Assembly (NCBI GenBank): GCA_030533445.1
Contig: CM060076.1
Span: 27,805,103-27,869,102, forward strand
Origin: Cyprinodon diabolis
Lineage: Eukaryota > Chordata > Actinopteri > Cyprinodontiformes > Cyprinodontidae
Direction of reading: 5' to 3'
Length of the DNA stretch: 64,000 bases
The number at the start of each line of letters is the position of its first letter. Position 1 is the first letter of the stretch. A model generated the notes under the pieces. The model saw only the letters and a program-made list of their open reading frames with translations, was not told the origin of the DNA and made no database searches. A program made the translations under genes and the position numbers. This document shows positions 1 to 26,113 of the stretch, piece after piece.

Positions 1-440
1 GTGGTTGTTTGCTTTGATCTGAACAAACTGCCAACAATTGTTTTCTTCTTGTCCGTCTTCCAAAGGGGCGAAATGGATGAATTGCAGATCACCAAATATA
101 CCTTTGATCCTCCTACCTGAGCTGTGGACCTCAGCAACTCACTCAAAGTATCCTTTTAGGTTAATGTACAATTTGGGGGGGGTTTGCATTGACCCCCTAC
201 ATTATTGAATGATAGAGAAAACTGTGCTCTGGAAGATGATCAAGACTGGAAATTGGGTTTTAAGGCACACTCATTCAAATGTCTGTGTAGCGTTTTTCCT
301 AACCTGTCTAATGCATTCCTTGGCCTTCATGATGCTGTCTGTTCACTAATGTACATTTACAGAAGACCTAGGCTTATAGAGAGATTAAATTAAACTAATT
401 TGGGCTCTATTCAGTAATGAGGAGAGTTCTCCAGGGACTG
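1..440. other. Unassigned leading sequence
   Basis: I see no exon-like open frame with splice signals, no tandem repeat and no recognisable mobile-element ends here. A short homopolymeric G run occurs near 175-181. The 62-codon open frame starting near 205 has no recognisable family and no supporting context. Confidence 0.4.
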
Positions 441-479
441 TATGATTTCTGATTTTATTTGCTCTGGTCCTCTGTCTGA

Positions 480-1424
<945 letters not shown>

Positions 1425-1623
1425 CAGGTGCTGGTCATAAAATTAGAATATCATGAAAAAGTAGATTGATTTCAGTAATTCCATTTAAAAAGTGAAACTT
1501 GTATATTATATTCATACATTACATACAAACTCATATATTTCAGATGTTTATTTTGTTTAATTTTGATGATTACAAATGACAACAAATGAAAATCTCAAAT
1601 TCATCATATCAGAAAATTAGAAT
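1425..1623. repeat. Left terminal inverted repeat of the Tc1 element
   Basis: 199 bp, identical by eye to the reverse complement of 2838-3036, with two AAAATTAGAAT direct repeats at its outer and inner edges (probable transposase binding sites). Confidence 0.95.
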
Positions 1624-1743
1624 GTTGTGAAAAGGTTCAAAATTGATGGCCCCTGGTGCCACACTCTAATCAGCTAATTAACTCAAACCACCTGCAAAAG
1701 CCTTTAAATGGTCTTTCAGTCTAGTTCTATAGGCTACACAATC

Positions 1744-2748
1744 ATGGGGAAGACTGCTGACTTGACAGTTGTCCAAAAGACGACCATCGACACCTTGCAC
1801 AAGGAGGGCAAGACACAAAAGGTCATCGCTAAAGAGGCTGGCTGTTCACAGAGCTCAGTGTCCAAGCACATTAATAGAGAGGCGAAGGGAAGGAAAAGAT
1901 GTGGTCGAAAAAAGTGTACAAGCAAGAGAGATAACCGCACCCTGGAGAGGATTGTGAAACAAAACCCATTCAAAAATGTGGGGGAGATTCACAAAGAGTG
2001 GACTGCAGCTGGAGTGAGTGCTTCAAGAACCACCACACACAGACGTATGAAAGACATGGGTTTCTGCTGTCGCATTCCTTGTGTCAAGCCACTCTTGAAC
2101 CACAGACAGCGTCAGAAGCGTCTTGCCTGGGCTAAAGAGAAACAGGACTGGACTGCTGGTGAGTGGTCCAAAGTCATGTTCTCTGATGAAAGTAAATTTT
2201 GCATTTCCTTTGGAAATCAAGGTCCCAGAGTCTGGAGGAAAAGAAGAGAGGCACTTCATCCACGTTGCTTGAAGTCCAGTGTAAAGTTTCCACAGTCAGT
2301 GATGGTTTGGGGTGCCATGTCATCTGCTGGTGTTGGTCCATTGTGTTTTCTGAGGTCCAGGGTCAACGCAGCCACATACCAGGAAGTTTTAGAGCACTTC
2401 ATGCTTCCTGCAGCTGACCAACTTTTTGGAGATGCAGATTTCATTTTCCAACAGGACTTGGCACCTGCACACAGTGCCAAAGCTACCAGTACCTGGTTGA
2501 AGGACCATGGTATCCCTGTTCTTAATTGCCCAGCAAACTCTCCTGACCTTAACCCCATAGAAAATCTATGGGGTATTGTGAAGAAGAAGATGCAATACAC
2601 CAGACCCAACAATTCAGAAGAGCTAAAAGCCACTATTAGAGCAACCTGGGCTATCATAACACCTGAGCAGTGCCACAGACTGATCGACTCCATGCCACGC
2701 CGCATTGCTGCAGTAATACAGGCCAAAGGAGGCCCAACTAAATACTGA
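1744..2748 (+). CDS. Tc1-family DD34E transposase, intact
   Basis: This 334-aa protein catalyses cut-and-paste transposition of its own element into TA dinucleotides. I chose the ATG at 1744 (MGKTADLT) over the in-frame one at 1708 because the MGK start is the usual Tc1 start and 334 aa is a typical family length. Residues 1-110 form the paired-like double helix-turn-helix DNA-binding region (for example GCSQSSVSKHI at 33-43), with a basic KGRKRCGRKK stretch at 48-57 that may act as GRPR-like linker and nuclear signal. The catalytic triad is complete: D148 in FSDESKF, D238 in FQQDLAPAH and E273 in NPIENLW. Exactly 34 residues lie between D238 and E273, hence DD34E. There are no stops or frameshifts and the frame ends at TGA, just upstream of the right TIR. 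The gene probably has its own weak promoter in the left TIR/UTR; none is obvious. Confidence 0.95.
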   Translation: MGKTADLTVVQKTTIDTLHKEGKTQKVIAKEAGCSQSSVSKHINREAKGRKRCGRKKCTSKRDNRTLERIVKQNPFKNVGEIHKEWTAAGVSASRTTTHRRMKDMGFCCRIPCVKPLLNHRQRQKRLAWAKEKQDWTAGEWSKVMFSDESKFCISFGNQGPRVWRKRREALHPRCLKSSVKFPQSVMVWGAMSSAGVGPLCFLRSRVNAATYQEVLEHFMLPAADQLFGDADFIFQQDLAPAHSAKATSTWLKDHGIPVLNCPANSPDLNPIENLWGIVKKKMQYTRPNNSEELKATIRATWAIITPEQCHRLIDSMPRRIAAVIQAKGGPTKY

Positions 2749-2837
2749 GTGCTGTACATGCTCATACTTTTCATGTTCATACTTTTCAGTTGGCCAACAT
2801 TTCTATAAATCCTTTGTTTTTATTGGTCTTCAGTAAT

Positions 2838-3036
2838 ATTCTAATTTTCTGATATGATGAATTTGAGATTTTCATTTGTTGTCATTTGTAATCATCAAAA
2901 TTAAACAAAATAAACATCTGAAATATATGAGTTTGTATGTAATGTATGAATATAATATACAAGTTTCACTTTTTAAATGGAATTACTGAAATCAATCTAC
3001 TTTTTCATGATATTCTAATTTTATGACCAGCACCTG
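2838..3036. repeat. Right terminal inverted repeat of the Tc1 element
   Basis: Exact inverse of the left TIR, ending GACCAGCACCTG next to the flanking TA. Confidence 0.95.
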
Positions 3037-3038
3037 TA

Positions 3039-5204
3039 CTCACAGGTTAATGACACACAACCAGAGTGACATTTAGATCAAGTCAGGGCATTTTGGGGAG
3101 GGAATCCACCATATTACCATAAGGATGCCAGCCATTGTGTATGGTTCTGCTTTTAACATCCATCTTCTGCGGCTCCAGGGATCAGAACTCGTGTTAGTGG
3201 CAGGTTTTATGGTTTATAGATGGAAAGTAAAAAAGGCTGTGTGTTTCCTGCAGGCGAAGCAATGATTTACAACTATGAATGATAAAGTAAGCACCCGTCC
3301 GACAGCATGGATGTGTGAGGGCTGCTGAGGATCCAGAAATATCCGACATGAGGATGTGAGTGTAGCTGTGCAGTGAGAGCGGTCACCGCAGTGAGGTTAT
3401 GTATGTTGGAAGGCAGCGCAGAGGAAAAAGTCCTGGCTTATTGGCTGGTATCAGTACCTGACATCATCCTCTCACATAATTAGCACACTGTCCACATCCT
3501 TCTCCAGTGACCGGGGATTATTTCATGTGGTTCACAACTGGAACCGAAGCCTAACCAGCAAATCTAACCCGGACTTTAAGTACATCTGGGTTCTGCAGTC
3601 TGCAGACATGATTGCTGCTCACTAGAGCAATTTTTCTCCAGAAAACAATCTGATATGTTTATTGTTATCTTCCTTTTAATTTTAGTTGGCTTGTTTAAAT
3701 GTTATACGAGTGGGATGATCACCTGGCTTAAAGCTGAAGCAGGCCTCTCGTCAGGGCTGTCTCAGCCTCCAAGCAACTGATCCAAGACAGCAGCCATAAA
3801 ATCCTCTCTGGTGAAGTCGTCAGTCTTTAGCCTAGACCGCAGGCGCGCGCCAAGCAGATCAATAATCCCCATCAAGCTTCACCACAAGCCACTCAAACGT
3901 CTGAGGACAAGCAAGCAGAGGAGGGCCGGGGGAAACCTATGGAGAACCTGATACTCTCTGAGATGTCTCAGACTGGAAGGGATGAGGACCCGTCTTGTGC
4001 AGCTCTGTCTTTCTTTTAAACATCCTGTGTCCTAATTAGATTCTTCCACCTCAGCCTCTGATCGATCTCAGGTCTCACCCCCAGAGGGGAGCTGATGGGG
4101 ATGTCAGATGACAGTCTTTAAGGAAAAAAGAGAGGAACACGAGGCCAGAACCAGAAATTTATAAGGAACAAAAAATGTTGACTCTGCACCCTTGTTGAGA
4201 TGAGAATATATTTCATAATTATGTTCACATTATACTGAATCAATCTTATGGAGAATAAATACCGACTAGTACCTTAGAGACAATAAAAAATGAATTTGCT
4301 TTTATTCTTTACTTTTGAAAGATCATTTAAAGAGAACTGTTGGGTTAGCAGTATAAATACTCAGAGAAAATGTGTCTTATGAATTAACACAATTGCAAAA
4401 ATAGAGAACCAGTGTGTTTAAGAAATGTTGAACTAAGATACATTTTCTAACCCTGTTTAATTGTTAGTTAGAGGCAAAGGTAACTGTAACTGGTTGAACT
4501 GAATTAAAAAAAAAAGTTTTATTTGACTAAATAAATAGAAATAAAGTACGTAATTAAACGTAGCTAAATTTTCTGCGTTGAATTAAACTGTGATGAAAAA
4601 CAGTACAAATGAGTGAAATGAGCTGGAATAAAGTGAACTGAGCTGAATTGAAATCCCCTGAATTGAATTTCCCTCCCTGGATCATCAGTCACACCTGCAT
4701 CGTTCTGGGAGTATCTTTAGAGTTAATTTCCCAGTCTTATTCATAGCAGAATTAATAGTAAAACCAAATATTGTTCCAAACACTATATATATTGAATTTA
4801 AGGCTATTTAATTCTAACAAACAAATTTGTCTCAACTCAAACATTTATCTTTAAAAACAACAATTCATTGATCTATCAATAAATAAACAATATACAAGAA
4901 GTATGAACTTTGAAATAAGCAATTTCTCCGTTTCTGTTTTTGTTTTAGGCATGTCAAAATGTTACTTTTAATTGCTGCCCAGATTTTTCATGTTTCCTTT
5001 AAATGGTCCACTTACCATCAACCTAAGCATTTGCTACCTCTAAAGATTTTCATGCTGCAGGAGGGAAATTTGATTGGCCACTTAAAACCTGTACTCTTAC
5101 TTCATTGTAGAAGAAAAAAACATTGAAAGAAAAAAGAAACCTAAATCTGCCAGACTGCCTTAAGTCCACGTCAAGATTATGATGTAACAATTAAATGGGC
5201 TTTT
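3039..5204. other. Gene-free spacer
   Basis: No exon, RNA gene or clear repeat recognised. The first kilobase has a more balanced base composition than the AT-rich remainder (4,150-5,200). It lies downstream of clic5, where distal regulatory DNA could reside, but I see no specific site. Confidence 0.4.
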
Positions 5205-5209
5205 ATCTA

Positions 5210-5854
5210 TGTTGGGATCTGGAGTTCTGTCCACCTTCCTCCAGCAGTGGGCGCCCTAGGTCTCCTGGAGCTGAAGCTGACTACCACACCTGCGGCTGAT
5301 TTGCTCATCAGGGAGACCAGCATATAGCAGCGGCAGAACTTCTCTTTGGTGCCAGAGTGTTAAGCTAGTTACGTTTAGCAAGCCAGAGCCAACCTGCATG
5401 TCTGACTCTCTGACTCCCCTGAAGATCTGACTTCTGAACCTAACCAGTTTTTGTCCTCTCTGCCTCCTAGGAAGAACCTGACTGTAACCTGGAGCTCTGG
5501 AAGAGCTTCTCATCAGAAACCTGCCTGCCTGCTCTCAGGAGCAAACCTGAGGATCTAGCTGTCTGAATCTGCCTGCCGGCTCTCTAGGAGAGAACTTGAA
5601 GAACCTCAAGGTCTGAACACCAACTAGTCTGAAGTCAAGCCCTGCCGCTGCCTAGCCCTCTGCTGACCCTCTGTCTCTGGACCCTCCTGGTTCCCTCCCT
5701 CAGACGCACAGCCTGAAGCTCTTAACAGTGTACCCTTTGTGACCAGTCCCGGATCTGTTTCCAGTCTAATATCCTGTGTCTGTTCTTTCCATTAAACAGT
5801 TGAACTTTAATTCTGACTCCGTGGTGTTCTGCATTTGGGCTACCCATCATGACA
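5210..5854. mobile_element. Solo LTR of an LTR retrotransposon
   Basis: The 645-bp block starts TGTTGGG, ends ATGACA (5'-TG...CA-3', with TGT/ACA inverted ends), and is flanked on both sides by the same 5-bp sequence ATCTA (5205-5209 and 5855-5859), a target duplication as made by retroviral-type integrases. Its composition (CT-rich, 'tctgactccgtggtgttctgcatttgg' type 3' end) resembles fish Gypsy-type LTRs that I know. No internal gag/pol sequence flanks it, so the copy is most simply a solo LTR left after LTR-LTR recombination. A possible poly(A) signal ATTAAA lies near 5,791. The strand is unresolved, though the 3'-end composition favours plus. Confidence 0.85.
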
Positions 5855-5859
5855 ATCTA

Positions 5860-6315
5860 AATCCTTAAACCTGTATGGATGCTGTTTTTACCCAATAGAA
5901 GGTGCATCTCTTGCCAAGTCTTGCATCCTTGTATAGCTTCTAACAGGTTTACTCAGATTAGGCATGAAAATGAAACTTTTATTATTTTAACAATCTAATC
6001 TTCATGTTATCACAAAATGTAATTATGTGAATTCTCTTTGCATAATATTCACACCCCTAAAGCAGTTTGACAACCACAAGGTCGGCCTCATGATCAGCCA
6101 ATGAAAGTAATGCATAATCTAACATAATAACTATTGTTATCATCCTCATTAAGCAAACCCTTTCTAATTCTAACCAGTGATTGTCTTTGCTGTGAAAAAG
6201 GAACCTCAAACTCCCTTCTTCCAACATCTTTTGACTGACCCCTGCTTTAACATCTTAATCAATTGGCTGAACTACAACAACAGCATGCAACCATGTACTG
6301 CAAAGGTTTGTCAAT
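5860..6315. other. Unassigned spacer
   Basis: AT-rich sequence between the solo LTR and a LINE 3' tail. No feature recognised. Confidence 0.35.
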
Positions 6316-6432
6316 GAAAACTTTGAATCAATTTGACTGTATGATCTGGTTGAATTGTCTCTGTAAAGTGCCTTAAGATGGCATGTGTTGTCAATTGGTG
6401 ATATGTAAATAAACTGAATTGCATTTAATGAC
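6316..6432 (+). repeat. LINE 3'-end fragment (family A)
   Basis: Contains the tail 'gatctggttgaattgtctctgtaaagtgcctt...aaataaactgaattgca'. The same tail recurs at about 30,000-30,065 downstream of a recognisable LINE ORF end, so this is a severely 5'-truncated copy of that L2/Rex-like family. Confidence 0.6.
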
Positions 6433-9400
6433 TTAAATATTTCTTTGAGGTTTGATCAAGCAGAAAAAACAATTTGGAGGATATATTGAAGGACATGTGT
6501 TTGAAACCCCTGATCTAAAGTGTTGACTAGCAGCTCTTGCTGTATGTGTAAACGTCCATCCAAGCTTTTAGTCTTTTACTGACTTTAGCAGTTTCTTAAG
6601 GCTTTACTCCATGCTTACTTTGTAGCTCCTAAACTTTGTTCCATTCATCCTACCAACAACGCTGACCATCTACATATAATAGATTAAAAGATGAGATGCT
6701 GGTGTGTTTAATATCTCTCTGGTAAAATTTTGGATTCACCTGACTAGACCAGCATCTTAGTTTGCTCGGTGCCTCATTTAAACAATATTGTTCAGGGTCC
6801 TTTCAACCGTGGCTTTCCTCCTGCCGATCTTTAAAAATAAAACTAAGCAGAGTTCTAATCTAAAAAGGATGCCCACCTTACCTGCAAATCTCTGCGGCTC
6901 CTCTATAGCTCCCTTTCTCCCTCTTGATTGATTCCTGACCTGTGAGTCCGTTCATCATCCTGAAAAGGCTTTTTAAAAACACCCTCAATGACAACCTGGT
7001 ATTTTTGTATTACTATCTATAGTATGTGACTTCAGCACTAATTGGCTGCAATGGATTATTTTAGGGTTTTCAAATTAAAAGGTGTAGAATACAAATGCAA
7101 AATAACAATTATGAGCTGCATTTTCATTGTCCTTCACCATATTTTAGTCATACAGAGCCAATGGGAAGCCTGAAGAGCCCACTAAAGGGGATTCATAAAG
7201 TTGGCGGCTCTAATTTGACAAAATTAAAAAGATATCATAGGGTATGAATATTCTTACGAGAAATTATTTTAATTGCGGTTGTAAGATTTCCTTTTAGCAG
7301 TGCAAGCTCCATTTAATGTGTGTAAAATGTGTCTTCTCCAGGTGCAATGTCTAAAAAAGCCAGGTCTCATATTGGACTTGCTCCTCTGTGGGGGCACCGG
7401 TGGGTTAAGCAGCAGTATTTCTCCTACTATGAGTCTGGCCTCTAATTGGATCACAGGGTTGTTTCTGGTGGGTCTTCAAATGTCAGGCACGCCAGTTTGT
7501 TTTAATCAGTAAAGGTCTCAAAGCAGGAGTCGGTTTACACAATTTATGCCTGAGCTGAAAGGGTTTACTAAACGTAGCTATAAAAGTGCAGTGTGTGACT
7601 CCCTGTCAGCCTATATGGTGGCCAAGCCAAGGCCAGAAACTGGTAGATCCACTGGGAGTGTAATAACAGATTAATGTGGCTTGCCAGGCCCCGCGACCAG
7701 ACGTGTTTGACGTTAATGCTCCACTGTATATTATCCAGCCTGGAGAAATGTTGAATGTGAGCGATGGGATCCAAGGACAGGGATGTTTAGGTACTAATTA
7801 CCAAACAGCAAGGCACAAGTCTTGCTCCATATTTCCTTACCCCTGTGGAAACACTAGGCAGGCTCCATTTATTTTCTTTGACTGTTGTTTCTGGCACGCC
7901 AGCGTCTCGGTAAACACCACTCGCCCACCATTGTAAATCCGACAGGCGCAGATCTTTCAAGTTAGACTCCTTTGAGGAAAAATGGAGACAGATCGGATGG
8001 CGGCGCTCGGCTTTTCCGTCTTAATGAGAGAGTGGAGAAGAAGGATGGCGTTTGATCCCTGGCATGGAAGCCTCTATTTAAGCCTGTCAGCGGTCATCAC
8101 TCTCTCTCTGTTATGGATAGAGAAACAAACCTGCACCGCTGGATTTGATCAGCCTAGTCTGTCAGCCACACTTAACCCTTTCAAGCACACTCACTATCAC
8201 CGAGAGACCACTCGTCTCTGTGACGACCTGTAAGTATCAGCTGATTGATCACCCTTCAGGAAAAGAAAAGGCAGAAGCAGATCTGTGAAAATATTATTTT
8301 ATTTGCAGAGCTTCGCTGTGAGCAACTCTCTCAGTCATCAAGCTCCGATTTCATATCATGTGCTTCTCCAAACCATACAAAAGCCTTATAGCTCTTTGAG
8401 GAAGTCTTGCTATAGTTGCAACCTCATGGCAAGCCAAAAACAGCAAGCCCTAAGAAAAGTTTCCATTCTCCTCTATGTGGACACTGAAACTCATAAACCT
8501 GAAGTTTAAAGCAGGGGATGTTGATGGACTCATCAGAGCAAGGAGCTCCAGGGCAGGGCTTCTAACTACTAGGAGACTGGTCTGGAAGATGGCTTTCATC
8601 GCACCACTAATGGCTCTACCTAATCAGACCTGATTGGACTGCTAAATAAATAGTCTCCCCATTTATAATATCATGAGGTAACTTGAGACAAAATCAATAC
8701 CTCAACTGGATTGCAGCAGCCAGAGAGAAAAACTAGCAGCTTTAAATCCTTGCTTTAATAGATTTATCCTAATGAGTCCATGGGATATTGGCATGTGTTG
8801 CTTATTTTTAGCAAAAGTAGAAAGGTTAGCAGTTTTCACATTTAAAAGTGTTCTGCATTAGCTTTTAATAAGACAGGTTAGTGCATAAAATCTATACAGA
8901 CTTAAAATTTGTTCTCTAATAACCTCCATCAGCAAGAGTTTGTTCATTTGATTTCTGAAGAAAAAAAAACAAAGAATTATACAAAAGAGTAGGAGTGAAT
9001 CTCAAGATACGCTTAAGCTGAAATAAAAACAAATACTGCGAAAGAATCAGGGACGATCTGAGCTGCGAATTGGGGCTGTCGTGTTCGGAAAGCTTTGAGC
9101 GTTAATCATCCATCACAGATGAAACAAGGTGTCTCCCCAGGAGCCCTGAACTCGATAATAAACACAGGAGTCAGGCTAGACTTCTGCGGGCTTGGGAATA
9201 AATAAAGTGAACTACCTTGACATCAGCAGCTAGTAAAATGTTTCGATCGTGCTGTGGAGTCTGTATGAAAGGGGGCTTTGTCTTACAAGGAATGTATAAA
9301 GACAGACACAATCATGTTTAGGTAAAAAGAGTTTTGTCAGAAGTTTCACAGCAGCAATGACTGAAGCTGGCTTTGGATCAAGTTAAACATAGTACAATCT

Positions 9401-9640
9401 ATCTTCTGCTCTCCCTCTGTTTTGCCATGTCTGCTGGTGTTATTGAAATACCATCTACGTACAGAGAGAGCTGAATTATTGCTATCCATCACATCTGGGA
9501 CTGTCAAAGACAGAGATCTTATGTTTCTACAGAATGTCACATGAAGAATAAGCTACAAAAAAATAAAAGTGTAATTTTAGATTTATTTATGGATCTTTTG
9601 TGTTGCTTATTTATTTTGTTGGAGCTCAGGTTGGTTGGCG
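6433..9640. other. Gene-free region 3' of clic5
   Basis: No exons, RNA genes or transposon ends recognised. Positions 7,600-8,250 are notably less AT-rich and of higher complexity than the flanks and lack repeat signatures, so they are a candidate for conserved non-coding DNA. Several open frames of 60-86 codons overlap on both strands here and none resembles a known protein. Possible clic5 poly(A) signals (AATAAA on the minus strand) lie at 9,582-9,587 and 9,610-9,615. Confidence 0.4.
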
Positions 9641-9642
9641 AG

Positions 9643-25119
<15,477 letters not shown>

Positions 25120-25681
25120 GTTGCTCAGTTCAGTGTAGTTAAAAGTGTGGAAAAGTTCTGCTGTGCTCAGGGTGGTTGCTCACAGTCCGCCTGCCTCTCA
25201 CTGACTGAGTGCCTGGGCAAACTCCAGCTACAAGCCATAAAAGACCTTTGATCTGGTGAGTTAACACGTGAATAATGCATTCCCCGGGGCCTGTGCCCTC
25301 AAGGACATCAAGGTGGAGCTATATAACCATTATGAAATATGTCACAAAATACACAAAACATTGATTCTGAAGTTTTGAAATTGGTCTGACTTGCTTACCT
25401 CTTGTGGAGTAAAGCACTTCAAGGGATATTTTATATGAATTGAACTGCGGATTCGGATTATCTTGAATGCAGTATTCGTAGCTCTTCAGGCATCTTTGCT
25501 AAAAACAAAACTAAACTATGCCTTACAGCATTTGTCATCACCTTTATGGATCTCTTTCATTTTAGGCTTTTAATTTAGCCATTTAATTTTAATGCTATTA
25601 AGCTTTCCTGGTTGAAGCAAAGCTGGATGTCAATTTAAATGGTGGTCAGTTTTTTTTTTTTTCTGGCTCAGACTGTGTTAT

Positions 25682-26020
25682 TTTTTTTATGCAAATGTTT
25701 TCAATAGTCCAACTAATTTAGTGATCAATAAATTGTTAAATGGAGTGTAAACTCGAAAATGTGCCTTTAGCTGACAGAGCAACCCACCTTGAGCAGCAGT
25801 TAAACCAAAATTGTAAAAAAATAAAATATGTTTATGTTTTCGTCTGTTAATATGCTCTATCCAGAACTCCTCACATGGAAAAGTTTTAGTTTCCTCCGGT
25901 TTAATTTCCCAAAAACTCTTCCTTAAGGAACCTTTTGCTATCCAACTATGAATCAACTTATTGAGAAAATAATCGATAGATTAATCAATTTGAAAAATAA
26001 TCATTAGTTGCAACCCTAAT
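25682..26020 (+). mobile_element. MITE, 'aactaat...ttgcaaccctaa' family, copy 1
   Basis: The internal part (tttagctgacagag; cagcagttaaaccaaaattgt) aligns with the reverse complement of 58,808-59,196. The right end 'ataatcattagttgcaacccta' resembles the ends of the ubiquitous fish 'agggctgcaactaac' non-autonomous hAT-like element. The left end is diverged. Confidence 0.7.
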
Positions 26021-26081
26021 TTAAAAGTAACCTGGCAAGCCAGATTGAAAATGTCTACCACTCTAAAAATAGCTGTACACA

Positions 26082-26113
26082 CAGATTAGATGGGTGTGCT
26101 CCCATCTAATCTG
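26082..26113. repeat. Perfect 13-bp inverted repeat, 6-nt loop
   Basis: CAGATTAGATGGG, TGTGCT, CCCATCTAATCTG. It lies in non-coding DNA next to a further CTGGCA/AGATT echo at about 26,032, suggesting the centre or end of a foldback element. Confidence 0.85.

Larger units (their letters stand above)
1425..3036 (+). mobile_element. Complete Tc1/mariner-superfamily transposon with perfect 199-bp inverted repeats
   Basis: The element is 1,612 bp, begins CAGGTGCTGGTC and ends with the exact reverse complement, flanked by TA on both sides (1423-1424 and 3037-3038), the target duplication of this superfamily. The terminal inverted repeats span 1425-1623 and 2838-3036, and I could find no mismatch between them. 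Each TIR carries an outer and an inner copy of AAAATTAGAAT (1439-1449 and 1613-1623; 2838-2848 and 3012-3022), an IR/DR arrangement like that of Sleeping Beauty-type elements where paired transposase sites sit at both ends of a long TIR. The single gene inside is an uninterrupted transposase. Identical TIRs and an open gene suggest a recent insertion; activity itself is not shown by the sequence. Confidence 0.97.

Noticed and set aside
2256..2780. 174-codon antisense frame over the transposase
   Set aside because: Shadow of the transposase gene; no family resemblance and the sense protein is complete.
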